Shown: piece by piece, positions 22,669 through 33,945 of the stretch
Position numbering within the stretch: the stretch's first letter is position 1
How the letters are laid out: each line of letters begins with the position of its first letter
Origin: Bryoerythrophyllum caledonicum
Lineage: Eukaryota; Streptophyta; Bryopsida; Pottiales; Pottiaceae
Assembly: GCA_963971425.1 (NCBI GenBank)
Contig: OZ020514.1
Coordinates: 12,777,218-12,841,217, forward strand
DNA: 64,000 nt
Direction of reading: 5' to 3'
The notes under the pieces: generated by a model
What the model was told of the DNA's origin: nothing
The model's input: only the letters and a program-made list of their open reading frames with translations
Database searches by the model: none
Translations under genes and position numbers: made by a program

Positions 22669-23294
22669 GTCAGCATTTTTCCGGAAGTACAATGCGACAA
22701 CAAATACGCTGGGGCAGTGGCCCGCAAACTCCTGGCCGACAGACTCACATGTACGACTGGGGTGATCGACTTCCGCTTCTTCCCAGGTTATATGCGGAAG
22801 GCGACAACCAGGGTGCTGAAACCCTTCTTCACAGACTTCATGAAGACGTTGAAGAGTGGAGGAATGTCGGGCCTCACGCAATCAAAGGTCTGGATCTGGA
22901 TATGCGGTGACATAGGCCAAGGTCCAGGCGTTTGCTAAGCTTGCGAATTCTCCATGGGTCGAACATTACGAGAAGTGCGTGACGTCTTATGTTCAAGGGA
23001 AGTACGAGCGCTTGGGCGACGTGGCGGTAGGTAGCAAGCCATCAAAGAAGCCTGTCAGGATGATTTGGATCACCCACAAGGCTGGAAATGAATACATTGG
23101 AGTTTGCAACGAGTTCAAGTCGCCAAATCATGCCGCCAATGATAACACTCGCAAGTACCGGGAGCTGGATTTACGCGTGAACAATGGAGAGTTCACAATG
23201 AAGTTCTACTTCCAAATACTTGGAATGTTGTGCAAGCCTGGTGATGTCGACTTTTCAGCGTTTCGTGCATCGAAATTCCTTATTGCAGCAGTGG
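22669..23294 (+). pseudogene. gene P, central exon, 3' part
   Basis: Continues the exon broken at 1082. Matches to gene M include GVIDFRFFPGYMRKATTRVL (M: GIIDFRNIPGFSG), KVWIWICGD (M: AWLFICGN) and the terminal block KYRELDLRVNNGEFTMKFYF, then LCKPGDVDFSAFRASKFLIA (M: FCKRGDSVVQLFGRTKLLTA). The GD-x-x-x-x-F-G-x-(S/T)K-x-x-x-A pattern faintly resembles a methyltransferase SAM motif, as in gene B, but is too degenerate to assign. Frame changes occur near 22890-22930. The exon ends at a GTAAGTGC donor (23295). Confidence 0.6.
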
Positions 23295-23630
23295 TAAGTG
23301 CTTCTGAATTTTTCTTATTTTGCTGTTGTTGTCTATCATATCATTCAATCGTCAAATCAGCTCGACTCGAGTTGAACATGCGGCGTGGTTTCACGTGCTG
23401 CATGATTAGCTCAACTCAAGTTGAACATGCAGCGTCGATTCAAGTGTTGCATGATTAGCTCAACTCGAGTTGAACATGAAGCGTGGATTCAAGTGTTGCA
23501 TGATTAGCTCGACTCGAGTTGAACATGTAGCGTGGAATCAAGTGTTGCATGTTCAGCTCGACTCGAGCTCATTCTGCTAGGTCGTTGCCTTGTCATTGAG
23601 TTCTTAGATCTGTCTAAAATGTCTGCAGCT
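23295..23630 (+). repeat. gene P intron with five tandem palindromes (48-50 bp period)
   Basis: CAGCTCGACTCGAGTTGAAC and close variants start near 23358, 23409, 23457, 23505 and 23553, each followed by ATGCNGCGTNGATTCAAGTG-like spacer. All have the TE-P/TE4 core with outer arms drifting toward GTTCAACTC/GAGTTGAAC. Tandem growth of one palindrome-containing unit explains the array. Confidence 0.8.
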
Positions 23631-24843
23631 GAACGCTCTGCAGATATTTAGTATCTGCGAAAACAACGATAGGGCTGCATATGCTGCCAAGGCGCGCATG
23701 GCTTTGACGCTCGACAAGGCCGACTTGGTGGAGGGAGGGTATCTTGTTGACGTTAAAAAGTACCCTTACGAACCTCCCGCCAAGGGTAAGGAGCCCATGG
23801 TCAATGACAATGAAGAAGAGGCTTTGCTTGAACCGGAAGCGGAAGCGAAAGTGAAAGAGGGGCACGATGGAGACCAGGTTATGGCGGATGGGAATATTTT
23901 TGCCAGAGCAACTTTGCTTGGAGGCTCTGCCGACCCCATTAATTCTGATGACGACAGCGAGGAAGATGATATTACTCCGCTTATTTGTCACCGGCCTCAA
24001 CGGGCACTAGATGAGGCTGGGCTATCCCACGAAATTGTCGTCGACATATCAGACAACTCGACGGACAACGGCGGCAGACCTTTTTCCGCCCCTGCAGGTC
24101 TCAAAGGTATAACTAGTCCACCTCGGAAGAAAGCGAAGAAGTAGATGGCATTGGCATCTCCTGTGCAGTCGCGTTTCCCTCCGGGTGGCTCTCTCGCGTC
24201 TGTGAAGGATCTAGTGCATCGACTCCAACTGCAAGAACAGGAGCATGCGGCGGCACAGGCGGCCGCGTTTAGAAGGGCGAAAGTTGCCATCAAGCGGCAG
24301 GACGAACTCATCGCTCAGCAAGCTCAATTAGCGGAGGAGCGCTAATGCGAGCTGTTGGCGATTCAAGTCGAGCATTATAAGGCGGAGTTGAAGAGGCAAG
24401 AGGCGCTCATGATGGCTAAGATGGAGTCAATGTTCACGCAGTATAACACAAGAATCCAACTGCCTGTAGGCGGAGCAACTCCAATTGCTGAGGGGCATGC
24501 ACTTCACATCGCCGTTTCGGAGCCTCCGACCGCAACATCTCGCGATCTCCAGGATACTACGATGGAGACGGAATCGGCCAATGCCCCGAGCGGCCTTCCA
24601 GTCACGCCGATGATGGATCCGAGCGACCATGGCCATCAGCTTGAAGCTTATCTGGCGGCGCCTCCCCCATTGCCCAATGTTGTTGCTCCCCTGCCTCCTC
24701 CTCCGCCCGTCGACGAGGCTGCCATCCGAGACCTCGAAATGACGGAAGCCAATCCTTCCGAAGTTGTGGATGACTATCCGTCACAAGCTTCTCCCGCCCG
24801 AGGAACGCCAAAGTACTCATCAGGTGGTCATCTAAATGACTAG
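23631..24843 (+). pseudogene. gene P, acidic and coiled-coil exon
   Basis: One frame runs through with stops at 24142 (TAG) and 24343 (TAA). It begins LTLDKADLVEGGYLVDVKKY (gene M: LTLDRADFDISAYHV), then an acidic NDNEEEALLEPEAEAK block, SDDDSEEDD and a basic PPRKKAKK, likely a nuclear signal. A Gln/Ala/Glu-rich helix (VHRLQLQEQEHAAAQAAAF ... QDELIAQQAQLAEER) is a probable coiled coil, as in gene M. The tail is Pro-rich (PPPLPNVVAPLPPPPPVDEA). Likely role: oligomerisation or protein contacts within the accessory protein (inference). Confidence 0.6.
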
Positions 24844-25240
24844 TAGTAATTATTTTTGAGTATATATTATATTGTAAATACAAGTGTTCACAGACATTTA
24901 TGTACATACCAGCCATAGTGGATTACTTATTTGAAATACAACAAGTATTTTTGGGACTGTCGTGGTCTATTGTGTCTTGTTGGTTCAAAGTTTGGGTGGT
25001 TGTCCATTACATAATCAACTCGGTTCGAGCTAATCATGTATAGGACCTCATGTGATGATTCACCTGCTACCAATTAGATAGAAAGAGTGCATGTTCAACT
25101 CGTCTCGAGTTGAACATGCATTATTGTGCATGTTTATATTCACCGGATATCGATTGTTTGAGCCGCAAATCATGTGGATTAGTGCTAATTTCCTCATATT
25201 GATGATGATTCTCCCTTGTACGGTATCTAAATGCTCTGAG
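24844..25240 (+). repeat. gene P intron with two palindromes
   Basis: Palindrome remnants at about 25018 (CTCGGTTCGAGCTAATCATG) and 25095 (TTCAACTCGTCTCGAGTTGA, with arms extending to GCATGTTC/GAACATGC). Otherwise AT-rich, with no other feature seen. Confidence 0.65.
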
Positions 25241-25443
25241 TTTGGACGTGGATGACCTCAGGGATCAGACCCCAACGGCGTTTCGGATTTCCCATAGGGT
25301 TTGCAATGTTCAAGGGTCAACTCCTCCTTCCCCGAATCTTGTGCAGTCTGGGAGCCGGTCGCTTTCATTGCGAGGGGTCAAGACACTTTAGGTATGCAAA
25401 TATGTCTCCAACTCCCCCTTGGTTTTGTGAGAACCCTTCTTAG
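25241..25443 (+). pseudogene. gene P, short linker exon
   Basis: The frame DLDVDDLRDQTPTAFRISHR to VQSGSRSLSLRGVKTL corresponds in position to the gene M linker at 33475-33740 (DDEVLEVF region). Similarity is weak. It was chosen because it lies between the coiled-coil exon and the phosphatase-like exon in both copies. Confidence 0.35.
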
Positions 25444-25519
25444 CTTGTCTGCTTTTGTGTCTAATGAGTGAATAATTAGTAACACGTTACGTCCGTCTCT
25501 TTCCTATCTGCTCCCCCTC

Positions 25520-26322
25520 TAGGTCGGCGAGTCTTCATCGGGCGCCCGTAGGCCTGTACCCAATGTTCCTCGAACGGCTCCTAGAGTTTTGGAACCTTGG
25601 TTGAACATTGTATTTGACCTGAATGATATCTTATGCACGTGTGAAGATTTCAGTTCTAGAGCGGCTGGCCTAAAATTCAATACAACGACTGCGCCGCAGT
25701 CTGCAACTGTTCAAGCCCATGTTTGCCCAAAGCTTGTTTGGGTGCATCCGGGCTGCAATGCGTTTTCGAGAGCTCTTTCGGAGTTTGCCACAATATCTGT
25801 GTGGAGCTCGATGAAATTGAGCACCACTCTGGCCCTGACGACATACCTCTTCAAAAATGTCACCTCTCCGAAGGTCATTCATGGGCAAGAACATTGTACC
25901 CAAATTGCCACGTCTATGACGAACAAGGAACCTCAGTTCCTGAAGGTGAAGGGCACAAAGAAGGAGGTATTTTTGAAGAAACTATATCTAAGAGCTTCTT
26001 CTCAGAGTATGGGGATTTTTTCACGAAGGAGAATACAATTATTGTGGACAACAATCCGGTTAAACATGTTCTAAATGATCCCGATAATGTACTTCTTTCG
26101 TACGCGTGGTCATACAAGGGGGATGGTCGGCAAGATAGTTTCCTCCTCGATATCTTGCTCCCCTTGTTGTACAAGCTGCACAAGAGTGCAGACTTAGGTC
26201 TCTCGAAGTTTCGGGTGGAGAATCAATTAGGTCGTGTTGCGCTTAGCGCAGAGCCGTATAGCGTAGAGTATGTAGAGCTAATTAGCGCCATTGAGAAGTC
26301 CACTGGTCTCTCATGGCAGTAG
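25520..26322 (+). pseudogene. gene P, FCP1/NIF-like phosphatase (HAD fold) domain
   Basis: Starts near EPWLNIVFDLNDILCTCEDF, in the place of the HAD motif DxDxT (here DLND). It continues with KLVWVHPGCNAFSRALSEFA, ISVWSSM (the WSS motif of FCP1/TIM50-type proteins), VFLKKL and TIIVDNNPVKHVLNDPDNVL (the late DDNP motif, here DNNP). A one-base frame change near 25990 separates the two halves. Gene M has the same domain at 32538-33362. FCP1-like enzymes dephosphorylate Ser/Thr, for example in the RNA polymerase II tail. Plant DLNG-type relatives exist, but the changes at both Asp pairs suggest weak or no catalysis. Confidence 0.7.
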
Positions 26323-26395
26323 CTGGTTGGACAATTATTATTAGCGACACCTCCATGTTGTAAACATTGTGTAAAAATTTTGTAATGAAAGTGGT

Positions 26396-27240
26396 TGGTG
26401 TCTTTTTTGAAAACATGTCCTTGTCATTTGATGATGGTTTGTTTCTTGGATCTCTTTGAAAGCATTAGTTCATCATTTTCTCAGGGAAATTATTGTGCTC
26501 CCTCCGTGGATTCAATTCTCAAATTTGAAGACTGTGGACTTTCTATCAAGAGCAAAGGAAATTTGTTGTTTTCCCCTCCTATAGCTCATTCAACGATGAA
26601 CTACTCCAAAGCTCCACTCAACGATGAAGAGGTGAACAGCCCGCTAGAAAAGTTTTGTACTGCTTTCGTGAGCTCCCCTTCTCCTCTTCGGCCTCGTCGT
26701 ATGTTTGCGTCTCTCGAAAATGAAAGTGGATGGGCGATTGGAGGTCAGCAAGTTGCATTCAAGGATGATGAGGCGCTGACCCCCGCTCGTCGTTGCATGG
26801 TAAAGCACGCCCCCCTTCCACTCTCCTCCGCACACTAGATTGCTTGTAGATACACACAATCAGCTCGGACAGAGCTGATTATGCAACGTTTGCATGCACT
26901 TCTGTTAATACATAGTTTTTTCTTTGATGGCAGGCTCCAGCCCTAGAATCTGAGGTTGTTGTCGCATTACCATCTTCCATCGACATGTGTGCAAAGGTGC
27001 GCGGCGGGCTTAATGTCTTTGTGCCTCGTATTGGTCTTGATCATTTGGGGTCCGATCTTCTCTCTTCCCATGAGATCACACCTCGTTCAACCAAGGTTTG
27101 TTTGCCATTCTCTTGCATTGTTTTGAATGGAATATATATTTACATATTCAACTCCATTCGAGCTGATTCCTTGCAGATCATGCTTACCAGACTTGCATCA
27201 AACTCTCGAATCCCGTCGCTCCATTGTATTATTCGATAAG
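26396..27240 (+). pseudogene. gene P, C-terminal exons before the CACTA insertion
   Basis: The first exon, from about 26486 to 26799, reads NYCAPSVDSILKFEDCGLSI, then SKGNLLFSPPIAHSTMNYS, matching gene M 31897-32295 (RASVDSLLGPEEFVLSLRSK, then GLLLHSAATTQSTMDYS). Small exons follow at 26936-26995, 27000-27095 and about 27176-27237, with palindrome remnants in the introns near 26862 (CAGCTCGGACAGAGCTG) and 27149 (CAACTCCATTCGAGCTGATT). No enzyme motif is seen. The gene continues at 61670, beyond TE3. Confidence 0.55.
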
Positions 27241-27266
27241 ATATCTTCATGGTGTTAACTTGTGAT

Positions 27267-27302
27267 CACTATAAGAAAACCATGTTTTTGGTGTCGTCAA
27301 GG
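27267..27302 (+). repeat. TE3 left terminal inverted repeat
   Basis: CACTATAAGAAAACCATG then TTTTTGGTGTCG. It pairs with 61572-61607. Direct GAT flanks both ends. Confidence 0.9.
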
Positions 27303-27540
27303 CTGTTACGTGTTGTGTTTTCTGTGATGTCAGACGTCAGACGGAAATCTCTACAGTACCTCAAATTTAGTTTGACGTTGCATTAAACATGTCCCTGTTA
27401 AAGACGAAACGCGGTGATGTCACCATAGACAGGGACGTTCTTGGTGACGTCCAAAAAAACATGGTCACGCCAGAGTGCAATGTCATAGAAAACGTCGAAT
27501 GTCCACATCAGCCACTGCGTTTATTTTCAGTGTAGGATGA
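27303..27540. promoter_or_regulatory. TE3 left subterminal repeats
   Basis: GACGT/ACGTC and GATGTCA motifs recur: GATGTCAGACGTCAGACGG, GTGATGTCACC, GGGACGTTC, GGTGACGTCC, AACGTCG. CACTA elements carry subterminal repeats bound by TNPA, and similar motifs are dense near the right end. The binding role is inferred. Confidence 0.55.
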
Positions 27541-30500
27541 CTGCAGCCCGCTGCCCAAAAGCAAAACACTCAGAAAATGGGCAACTCCTCTACATAGATA
27601 GGCAAAATTTGTTTCTGTTGAAACTTTGGCTTTCTTTATATTGAATAAATTATTTAATGGACTTTGAGGAACACATGAAACTAAAAATTATTTAATGGCC
27701 CAACTTATATGTACATGTTACATATATTTTGTGTACATAATATTTTGGAGTTCATTACATATGGGATTATCTACTCATTAATTTATATTATATCACAGAA
27801 CATGTTTGTTAATATAGCAATTCCATTAATTCATTGTTTGCATTAACTTTATTATTGGCAAAGGTTTTAGTGCTTGTTTAAAACTTGCAAAAGTGGAAAA
27901 AAAAACAAAAAAAAAGAAGGTGTGGGTGGCTTTCGGTGTTTCAAACTCCTAAGAGTGATTATCACAAATTAGGAATGGACGATATAGTAGAAGGTTGTTA
28001 TAAGAATTACAAGACAGGTAAAAAAAAAGGAAAGGTGAAAGTGGTCTTCTGGTTGGTTGAAGACAACTGAAAAGAGTGAAAAATAAAAAAAGATAGGTTT
28101 CTAGTTCTTGGATTGTCTTAAGAATTTGATGAAAAATGTGAATGGCAGCATGGTGCCGTCAAAAAATAACAAGAACAAAATCGATGAATTGGTCTTAGGC
28201 TTCTTTAAAAATTGCAAGAGGGAAAGACAAGAAATGGAGAATGACAAAAAGGCGTTTGGTTTCATCAGAAGTGAAAAAATTAAATAAGAAGCATAAGAAA
28301 TAGTTGAAAAGCACTTCCATTCTTTCAAACATTTGAGACATTGTAAAAAATATCAAATGTGTGAGTGTTTATTGGGTGTTTTAAAATTGAAACCCAGCGA
28401 AGAAATAAATGGAAAACGTTGAACAACGTCACTTCCGGTGTATGGAGACATCGAAGGTTTAAAAAAAAAACTGAGAATGCATGGGTGGTCTTTGGTTGTT
28501 CGAGAAATTGCAAGAGTGAGTGGGAAAATTGGAAAATAATTACACACTGATCTTCCATTTAGTCAAAACTAAAAAGAGTGAACAGGAAAAATGCAAAATT
28601 GATGAAGACGTATTTCTTAGTTTTTAAAAATGAATGTCGAAAGAAAACAATGTGAACTGTGTAATATCTTGAGTTGTAGGTCTTTAAAAATTGCTCTCGT
28701 TCTGGAGTAAAAAAATTGGGAAAGCCTACAGTTTACTTTGTGGATTTAGGAGTGAAAAAAAAACTGGGAAATGTGGAAGTGATATTATTGGGGTGTTTTA
28801 TAAACTAGGTTAAAAAACAATGGGAATGTGGGAGTTCGTATATCTTTTGATGTTCTCAAAATTGTAAGAATGAATTCAAAAAAGGGGAAATGAACAAGTG
28901 TTGTTCAGTTGCAACAACACACAAATGACCAAATAAAAAATCACACCGGCACAGGTTTAGGGTGCTCGTTAGTTGTTTTAAAAATCTCAATATATATTGT
29001 AACTGGGATATGTATAAGTGTTTCTCCATTGTTTTATAAGTGAGAAAACTGGAAGTTTTTCTGTTATAATGCTTGAAGTGCTTTTTGTGTGTTGGAAACT
29101 TACAAGGTCCCTAAAGGACCACGACCGCTTTCGCTCTAAAACCAGTCCAAAATTGCCACTACCAAAAAGAGACATGAAAATCACATTTTAAAGTGAATTT
29201 CGGATTTTGAACCGTAAGATCTTAAAAAATACTTCTACATAAGCATGCCATACAATTTTGGTTGCATTCTACCGCACGGATTGATAGATTTTAGTGTTTA
29301 AAGTCAAAACAATGGTTCATTTTCTTCCCTGCATTGAGTAGATCAGCAGACTTTGACTTCATTTTGTATCAATTTTTTCATTGTACAAGGTCTAAATCTT
29401 TTACCATTGTCTTAAGCATGATGTTATTTCCCAATACACCAATTTTTAGAGGTAAAAAAAGGGTGAAGCATATTCAAAACAAGTGTGCAAGGAGTGGAGG
29501 TTCAGAAATTGCCATTTCAAGTTTATTTTTTTTTGTGAACTACGTATGTATTCGAATGATAATCCAAACGGTCAATAAGAAGGTTTCAACCACGTATTGT
29601 TGTTGAAAAAATAAAAAGTGAAATATATGAAGATCTCTAGGTTTTATGTAGAAAAGATTAATTTTTTTCCCCCATTGCCCGACAATGTGTGAAAATGTTT
29701 GACTTGGAATTAAATGCCTTTTTACACTAAAGACAAGATTTTTTTAATATATCTAATGAAGGAAATATTCTTTATGTGTGTGAAAAATCTCAATGTCAAT
29801 AGAAACTTCTGTCAACAAATTTGGAGGTGCCCAGAGTCCCCACTTTTGGCTTTAAGTGGTACTAACTTTCAAACCACAAATCCAAAAAATAAAATAAAAT
29901 ACCTCTACGAAGCTCTTATTAGAGGCTATCTTTTATAAAATTTTCAAATAAAAAGGATTTTTAATCGAATTGTAGGTACATGCTCAAAATCCAATTTGAC
30001 CCCGGGGGGACGTTTGCTCCAGTAGGGGTTAAAGCAAAATAATGCAATTGCTTCAAGCTGTGGACTCAGATCCTTCTCAAAATTGCAATACTAAATGAAA
30101 AATGAAATCTTTGTAAACTTTAAAGCACAAACAATAAACGCAAAAGTTCTACATGAGTGTACTCAAAGGAGACAACATATTATGCAATTCTTTACGAGAT
30201 TGTGAATTTCCAATGGCCTAGCTACTTCTTTGTTGTTATCCTTTTCAATACAAACATATGGACAAAATACTTATGAATAGAGCTATGTATATTCCTTGAT
30301 TACATATTGGATAAACTTAAAACAAATTTGAAGTGCAACCAAGAATGCAACGGCTTGAAGATAATAGATACCCACACATTTTGTACTAATGGCTTCCCTA
30401 TATCGCAAACTTTAAGATAATCTATATTATTCAAATCATTCACTTACATCTTAAATATTGTCAAGTACAGTTGCCGTTGCAAATGCCATCATTCAAGCTT

Positions 30501-30656
30501 GGACATCACCGAATACGTCACCAAATATGTATATAAAAACGTCTCTCCAAACACTGTAGGGAGTATCAAAAATGATGTCGCCTATGACATTGGTGTCCAC
30601 AATCGTGCCTATGCCATCCTCATCAAAAGGGCTGTAGAGGACCGCCATGCACATTC
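27541..30656. other. TE3 left non-coding region with degenerate tandem repeats
   Basis: Between about 27870 and 29060 a degenerate unit recurs. It is roughly TTTGGTTGTTC-AAAAATTGC, then AAGAGTGA-GGAAAA, at irregular spacing near 80-110 bases (for example 28197, 28500, 28677). The open frames here are by-products of the purine-rich repeat. From 29060 to 30656 I see nothing beyond AT-rich sequence. Confidence 0.45.
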
Positions 30657-31127
30657 CTAATGTGCTGCTTCTACTTGCTCATGCATGGGAGTCTCTGCTA
30701 CTGGTTGGATGTATATTCCACCATCTGCAGTTGCCTCTCTCACTAGCTCCGTGACCAACAGTTCCGGTTGCAGACCAGCGAAGTCCTCATCATTTCCCAC
30801 TTCAGTCACAGAAGAGATGGATTGGTTGATTTGGAGTTCACCACGTCTTCCCCTTACATCCGTGCGGCATATAATCTTCCACCCATGCTGGTGCGGGTCA
30901 TCGGAAAAGAACACTTGTTGATAATGCAATGGAAACGCAAAGGACTCAGTATGAATCCTACCATCCATGTGGTTGAAGTTTGCCATAGGAAACCCATATC
31001 TATCCCTCTGCACATTTGGAAAACGACTATCTTGGTTTCCTCGAACCCAATCGCATAAAAGTACAGTGGTGCAATGATTTCGATAGTCGAGCTCCAGGAT
31101 CTCTTCAATGTATCCTACATAGTCATC
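30657..31127 (-). pseudogene. TE3 transposase C-terminus: DUF4216 domain (3' exon part)
   Basis: On the reverse strand: DDYVGYIEEILELDYR, then VLLCDWVRG, FPMANFNHM, FAFPLHYQQVFFSDDP, GWKIICRTD. This is the DUF4216 pattern (YYG-I-EIIELDY ... VLF-CDW ... QVFY-DP) that ends plant CACTA TNP2 proteins. It terminates at VEAAH, stop. The first part of the same exon is at 50046-50430; TE4 lies between. Joining across the 4 bp CATC duplication keeps the reading frame. The tail after the domain is acidic and low in recognisable motifs. Confidence 0.85.
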
Positions 31128-31158
31128 AACACCATATTCGTTATAATGGGAGATTTCC
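31128..31158 (+). repeat. TE4 left terminal inverted repeat
   Basis: AACACCATATTCGTTATA followed by ATGGGAGATTTCC. It is inverted to 50015-50045, and matches the end of TE-P at 62330-62360 with about 27 of 31 bases. Confidence 0.85.
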
Positions 31159-31419
31159 ATGATTTTGAAGATATATGATCTTTAAAGTATCAATATATAT
31201 AGACAATTGTAGGTGCAAAGCATATCAACAATGCACCAAGAATACTATATACCATTACATGGATGGACCAAATTAGCCGAATGTCCCAAAAAATGGTAAC
31301 GCTAAAAGAAGCATGTACCATTATTCCAAGCTTTATTTAAAACTTCATGAAAAAAAATCACAAACAACACTCATTCACCCCGAGGCAAAACACAATCGTC
31401 ATATCACTAATCAAATGGT

Positions 31420-31746
31420 CTACGGAGTTCCACCATAAGCTTCTATACGCGTCTTCAAAAAAGCCCTCTGACGTTGCCTTGTCCATGTTGCGCCATTCTC
31501 TTGCATTAATGGACTCTCTAGAAGACGCTGCAAACCCCGCCTACGCACCTCGTCACTGTTTGATTTGGGCAGCGAGTGCTGGCGGGTGGGGAAAGGAGAG
31601 CATTTGCCTCTAGTAGCATCCCCAGACAAAGTTCGAGGACGGAGACATTTACCGAATGGTCCCTGCACAATAGGCGCCACACACAATCCAAAGAAATACA
31701 CTTTAGGTCGAATACTGCTACACAACACACATGAAAATTTAATCAT
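31420..31746 (-). pseudogene. gene M, last coding exon (basic C-terminus)
   Basis: On the reverse strand, FPTRQHSLPKSNSDEVRRRG then LQRLLESPLMQENG aligns with the gene P end at 61670-61921 (PSRRHSLPQPKSLERRKGWS, then TVLANLF). It is basic and proline/serine-rich. A frame change separates the upstream half. Together with the following TIR this marks the 3' end of the accessory gene about 300 bases inside the element. Confidence 0.5.
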
Positions 31747-31896
31747 TGAGATCCATCCTAGCGCACATTAGGTCGGATGGAGCTAAAATGCAGAAGGAAA
31801 GATCCACAGAGCACATTTAACCCCCAACAAAAAAACAAGCTTAAATGAACCAAAACTACATTAGTGCAATGTAGCTCAACAACAAACCAAAATTGT

Positions 31897-32295
31897 CTAG
31901 GCCAAAACATCGCAATAGTGCAATAAATTGGAGGTCATCATAACACGCACCGCAAGCGAGCGTTGGGAAGTACCATCCCTTAAACCGTCGTAGAGAATAC
32001 GCTTTGCTGGAGTACAATTATCCGGATTTAAAGGCGGGGACCCAGGAACTAAACGAGGCCACTGCGGCGAAGGCGAGTTGTTCCTATCATGAATTGGCTC
32101 CCGCGCAATAGGGCTTTCAACAACTCCGTCGTCCACTGCCATGGTCGAATAATCCATGGTTGATTGCGTAGTTGCAGCAGAGTGCAACAAAAGCCCTTTA
32201 CTCCGAAGAGAAAGGACGAACTCCTCTGGCCCTAGCAAGGAATCCACGGACGCCCGACAGTCACAGTCGTGTAGAAATTTCAACCACAACGACAC
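31897..32295 (-). pseudogene. gene M, exon after the phosphatase-like domain
   Basis: The frame RASVDSLLGPEEFVLSLRSK, GLLLHSAATTQSTMDYS, then PSPQWPRLVPGSPPLNP and CTPAKRILYDGL matches gene P 26486-26799. The shared SVDS, LSLRSKG, ST-MDYS and AR/KR blocks show real coding constraint between copies. The function is not recognised. No stop interrupts it. Confidence 0.55.
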
Positions 32296-32537
32296 TCACA
32301 TACCCTAGAACAATAGATGAAAATTCCAATCATTCAAAATAGCATGACATTCCATCAGCAGTAGATATTCAATTTCCACAACAAACAAAGCGGTGAAACA
32401 TCTCAGTTTCATTTATAAAAAAATATATAGACAGAAAATGGTCCAACAAAATTTACAACATCGAGCTGCAGTCAATCGATACAGTTTAGCTCTATGCGAC
32501 CTAAAGTGTAAAAGGAATCTAAGCGTTCCCAACGGCA

Positions 32538-33362
32538 TTAAGAGCGGAGATTTTGAAACGCTTGGATTGCGTTCCAGATACTCGCAGACTGACCACACGT
32601 CTTCTGATCATTATAAAACATCTCCCGACTAGAGGGATGTTCGGCCCGGTACTGCGCTAGACCACCCGGAAACTGATGAAGGTCAGAGAGATATGGCAGC
32701 AATTCCTCCAACAATACAGAGTCATCTCTCGCGCCAACATGTTTGTGCGACCATGAAGGAAGAAGAAGGACGTTCTCCGGCAAATTGAGCATGTGCTTAA
32801 TCGGGTTGTCGTCAATGACAAGCGTATTTGCCGGAGAATACTCACGACCCAACCTATTGAAGAGATGGCTCGATAAGGTCTTCAAGAAGATGTCCTTCTG
32901 AGTGCTAGATTCCTTCATGTAGAATGTTTTGCTACCGACTCTACGCTCGGGAACCCTATCGCAACTCTCCTGACCAAAGATCCTGAGAGGGTACGAAGAA
33001 CTATGCTGAAAAAGATAATTACATATCTGACGCGTTGTGGATTCCATCATCGAACTCCAGATCGTGATGGTGGCAATCTTAGACAACTTTGTAAGGAACT
33101 CAGCACAACCAAGGCGCACTCGAACTAGTTTAGGGCCTACTTCGGCCGGCAGCAAAGCCGAGTGAATGGACGGGATAGAGTCCCTGGATCCTCTGGCCTG
33201 CCACGACGGCTCACACGTGCATAGAATCCCATTGAGGTCCAGCACAATGTTCAACCACCTGCCCTCGATATTTGAATGGACTCTAGGTATTTCTTCTAGA
33301 TTATTGGCATCACTTATTGATGCCTCGCCGACCTGGTTCGCAAATGCCAGGAGAACGACCAA
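32538..33362 (-). pseudogene. gene M, FCP1/NIF-like phosphatase domain
   Basis: The longest clean frame of this domain (about 270 codons). It has WLNIVLDLNGILCTCEP (motif I, DLNG), ITIWSSM (motif II region), KDIFLKTL, and TLVIDDNPIKHMLNLPENVL (motif IV region, DDNP intact), then EELLPYLSDLHQF. The FCP1/TIM50 fold normally shows DLDxTL; the second Asp is Asn here, as in plant DLNG-type relatives, so activity is uncertain. Gene P has the same domain with a frameshift. Presence in both copies indicates that the domain is an inherited part of the transposon, probably taken long ago from a host gene. Confidence 0.75.
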
Positions 33363-33474
33363 TATTTCTACAAATTCATTAACAACGACGATTCAACAAT
33401 ACGTAGAACGAAAGAGATAAATGGGGGGAGGAGTGATGGGGGAATGAGTGGAGTTCAAAAAGAGTTAGAAGAAT

Positions 33475-33740
33475 ACCTCGAGAACTTCATCGTCCTGCAG
33501 CATTTCGTCTCGGGCACCCATCGATCCCAACGAACCCTGCATGCTGTCAAGGGGCCTGGAGTGCCCGACATCCATTTGGGGGCACGGTTCTGGGACAAGA
33601 AGAGGTGGCTCAGAATCATGATTGATCTCGTCTACGAGCACGGCTGAAACTTGGACGACCTCTTCTATGACTGGGACTGCAGTTTGGACGACCTCTTCTA
33701 TGACTGGTTGAGCAATCGCGTCATCACCGAAACTTAGATC
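33475..33740 (-). pseudogene. gene M, acidic linker exon with internal duplication
   Basis: Reverse-strand frame: PVIEEVVQTAVPVIEEVVQ, a 10-residue repeat in tandem, then VSAVLVDEINHDSEPPLL, MQGSLGSMGARDEMLQDDEV. It is acidic and lies between the coiled-coil exon and the phosphatase-like exon. A palindrome at about 33825 (GTTTAGCTCGAGTCGAGCTG) sits in the intron just upstream. Function unknown. Confidence 0.45.
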
Positions 33741-33945
33741 TGGAAAAATTCAACAACTTCACACCTATCAGCGGATGGGCACAGAGGACACGGATACAAG
33801 TCACAGTGGTTAGATGTCAAGCAGTTTAGCTCGAGTCGAGCTGAAGTGCTCGCCGTGCACTGTAATATTAACAAAAAAAATACTGGAGTACAAAATTGGA
33901 CATTTACAAAATGTTCTGCCTCTATACACTCGCAACTACGTTACA

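Noticed and set aside
28101-28558. Hydrophobic open frames in the left part of TE3
   Set aside because: They are the antisense of a purine-rich degenerate repeat.
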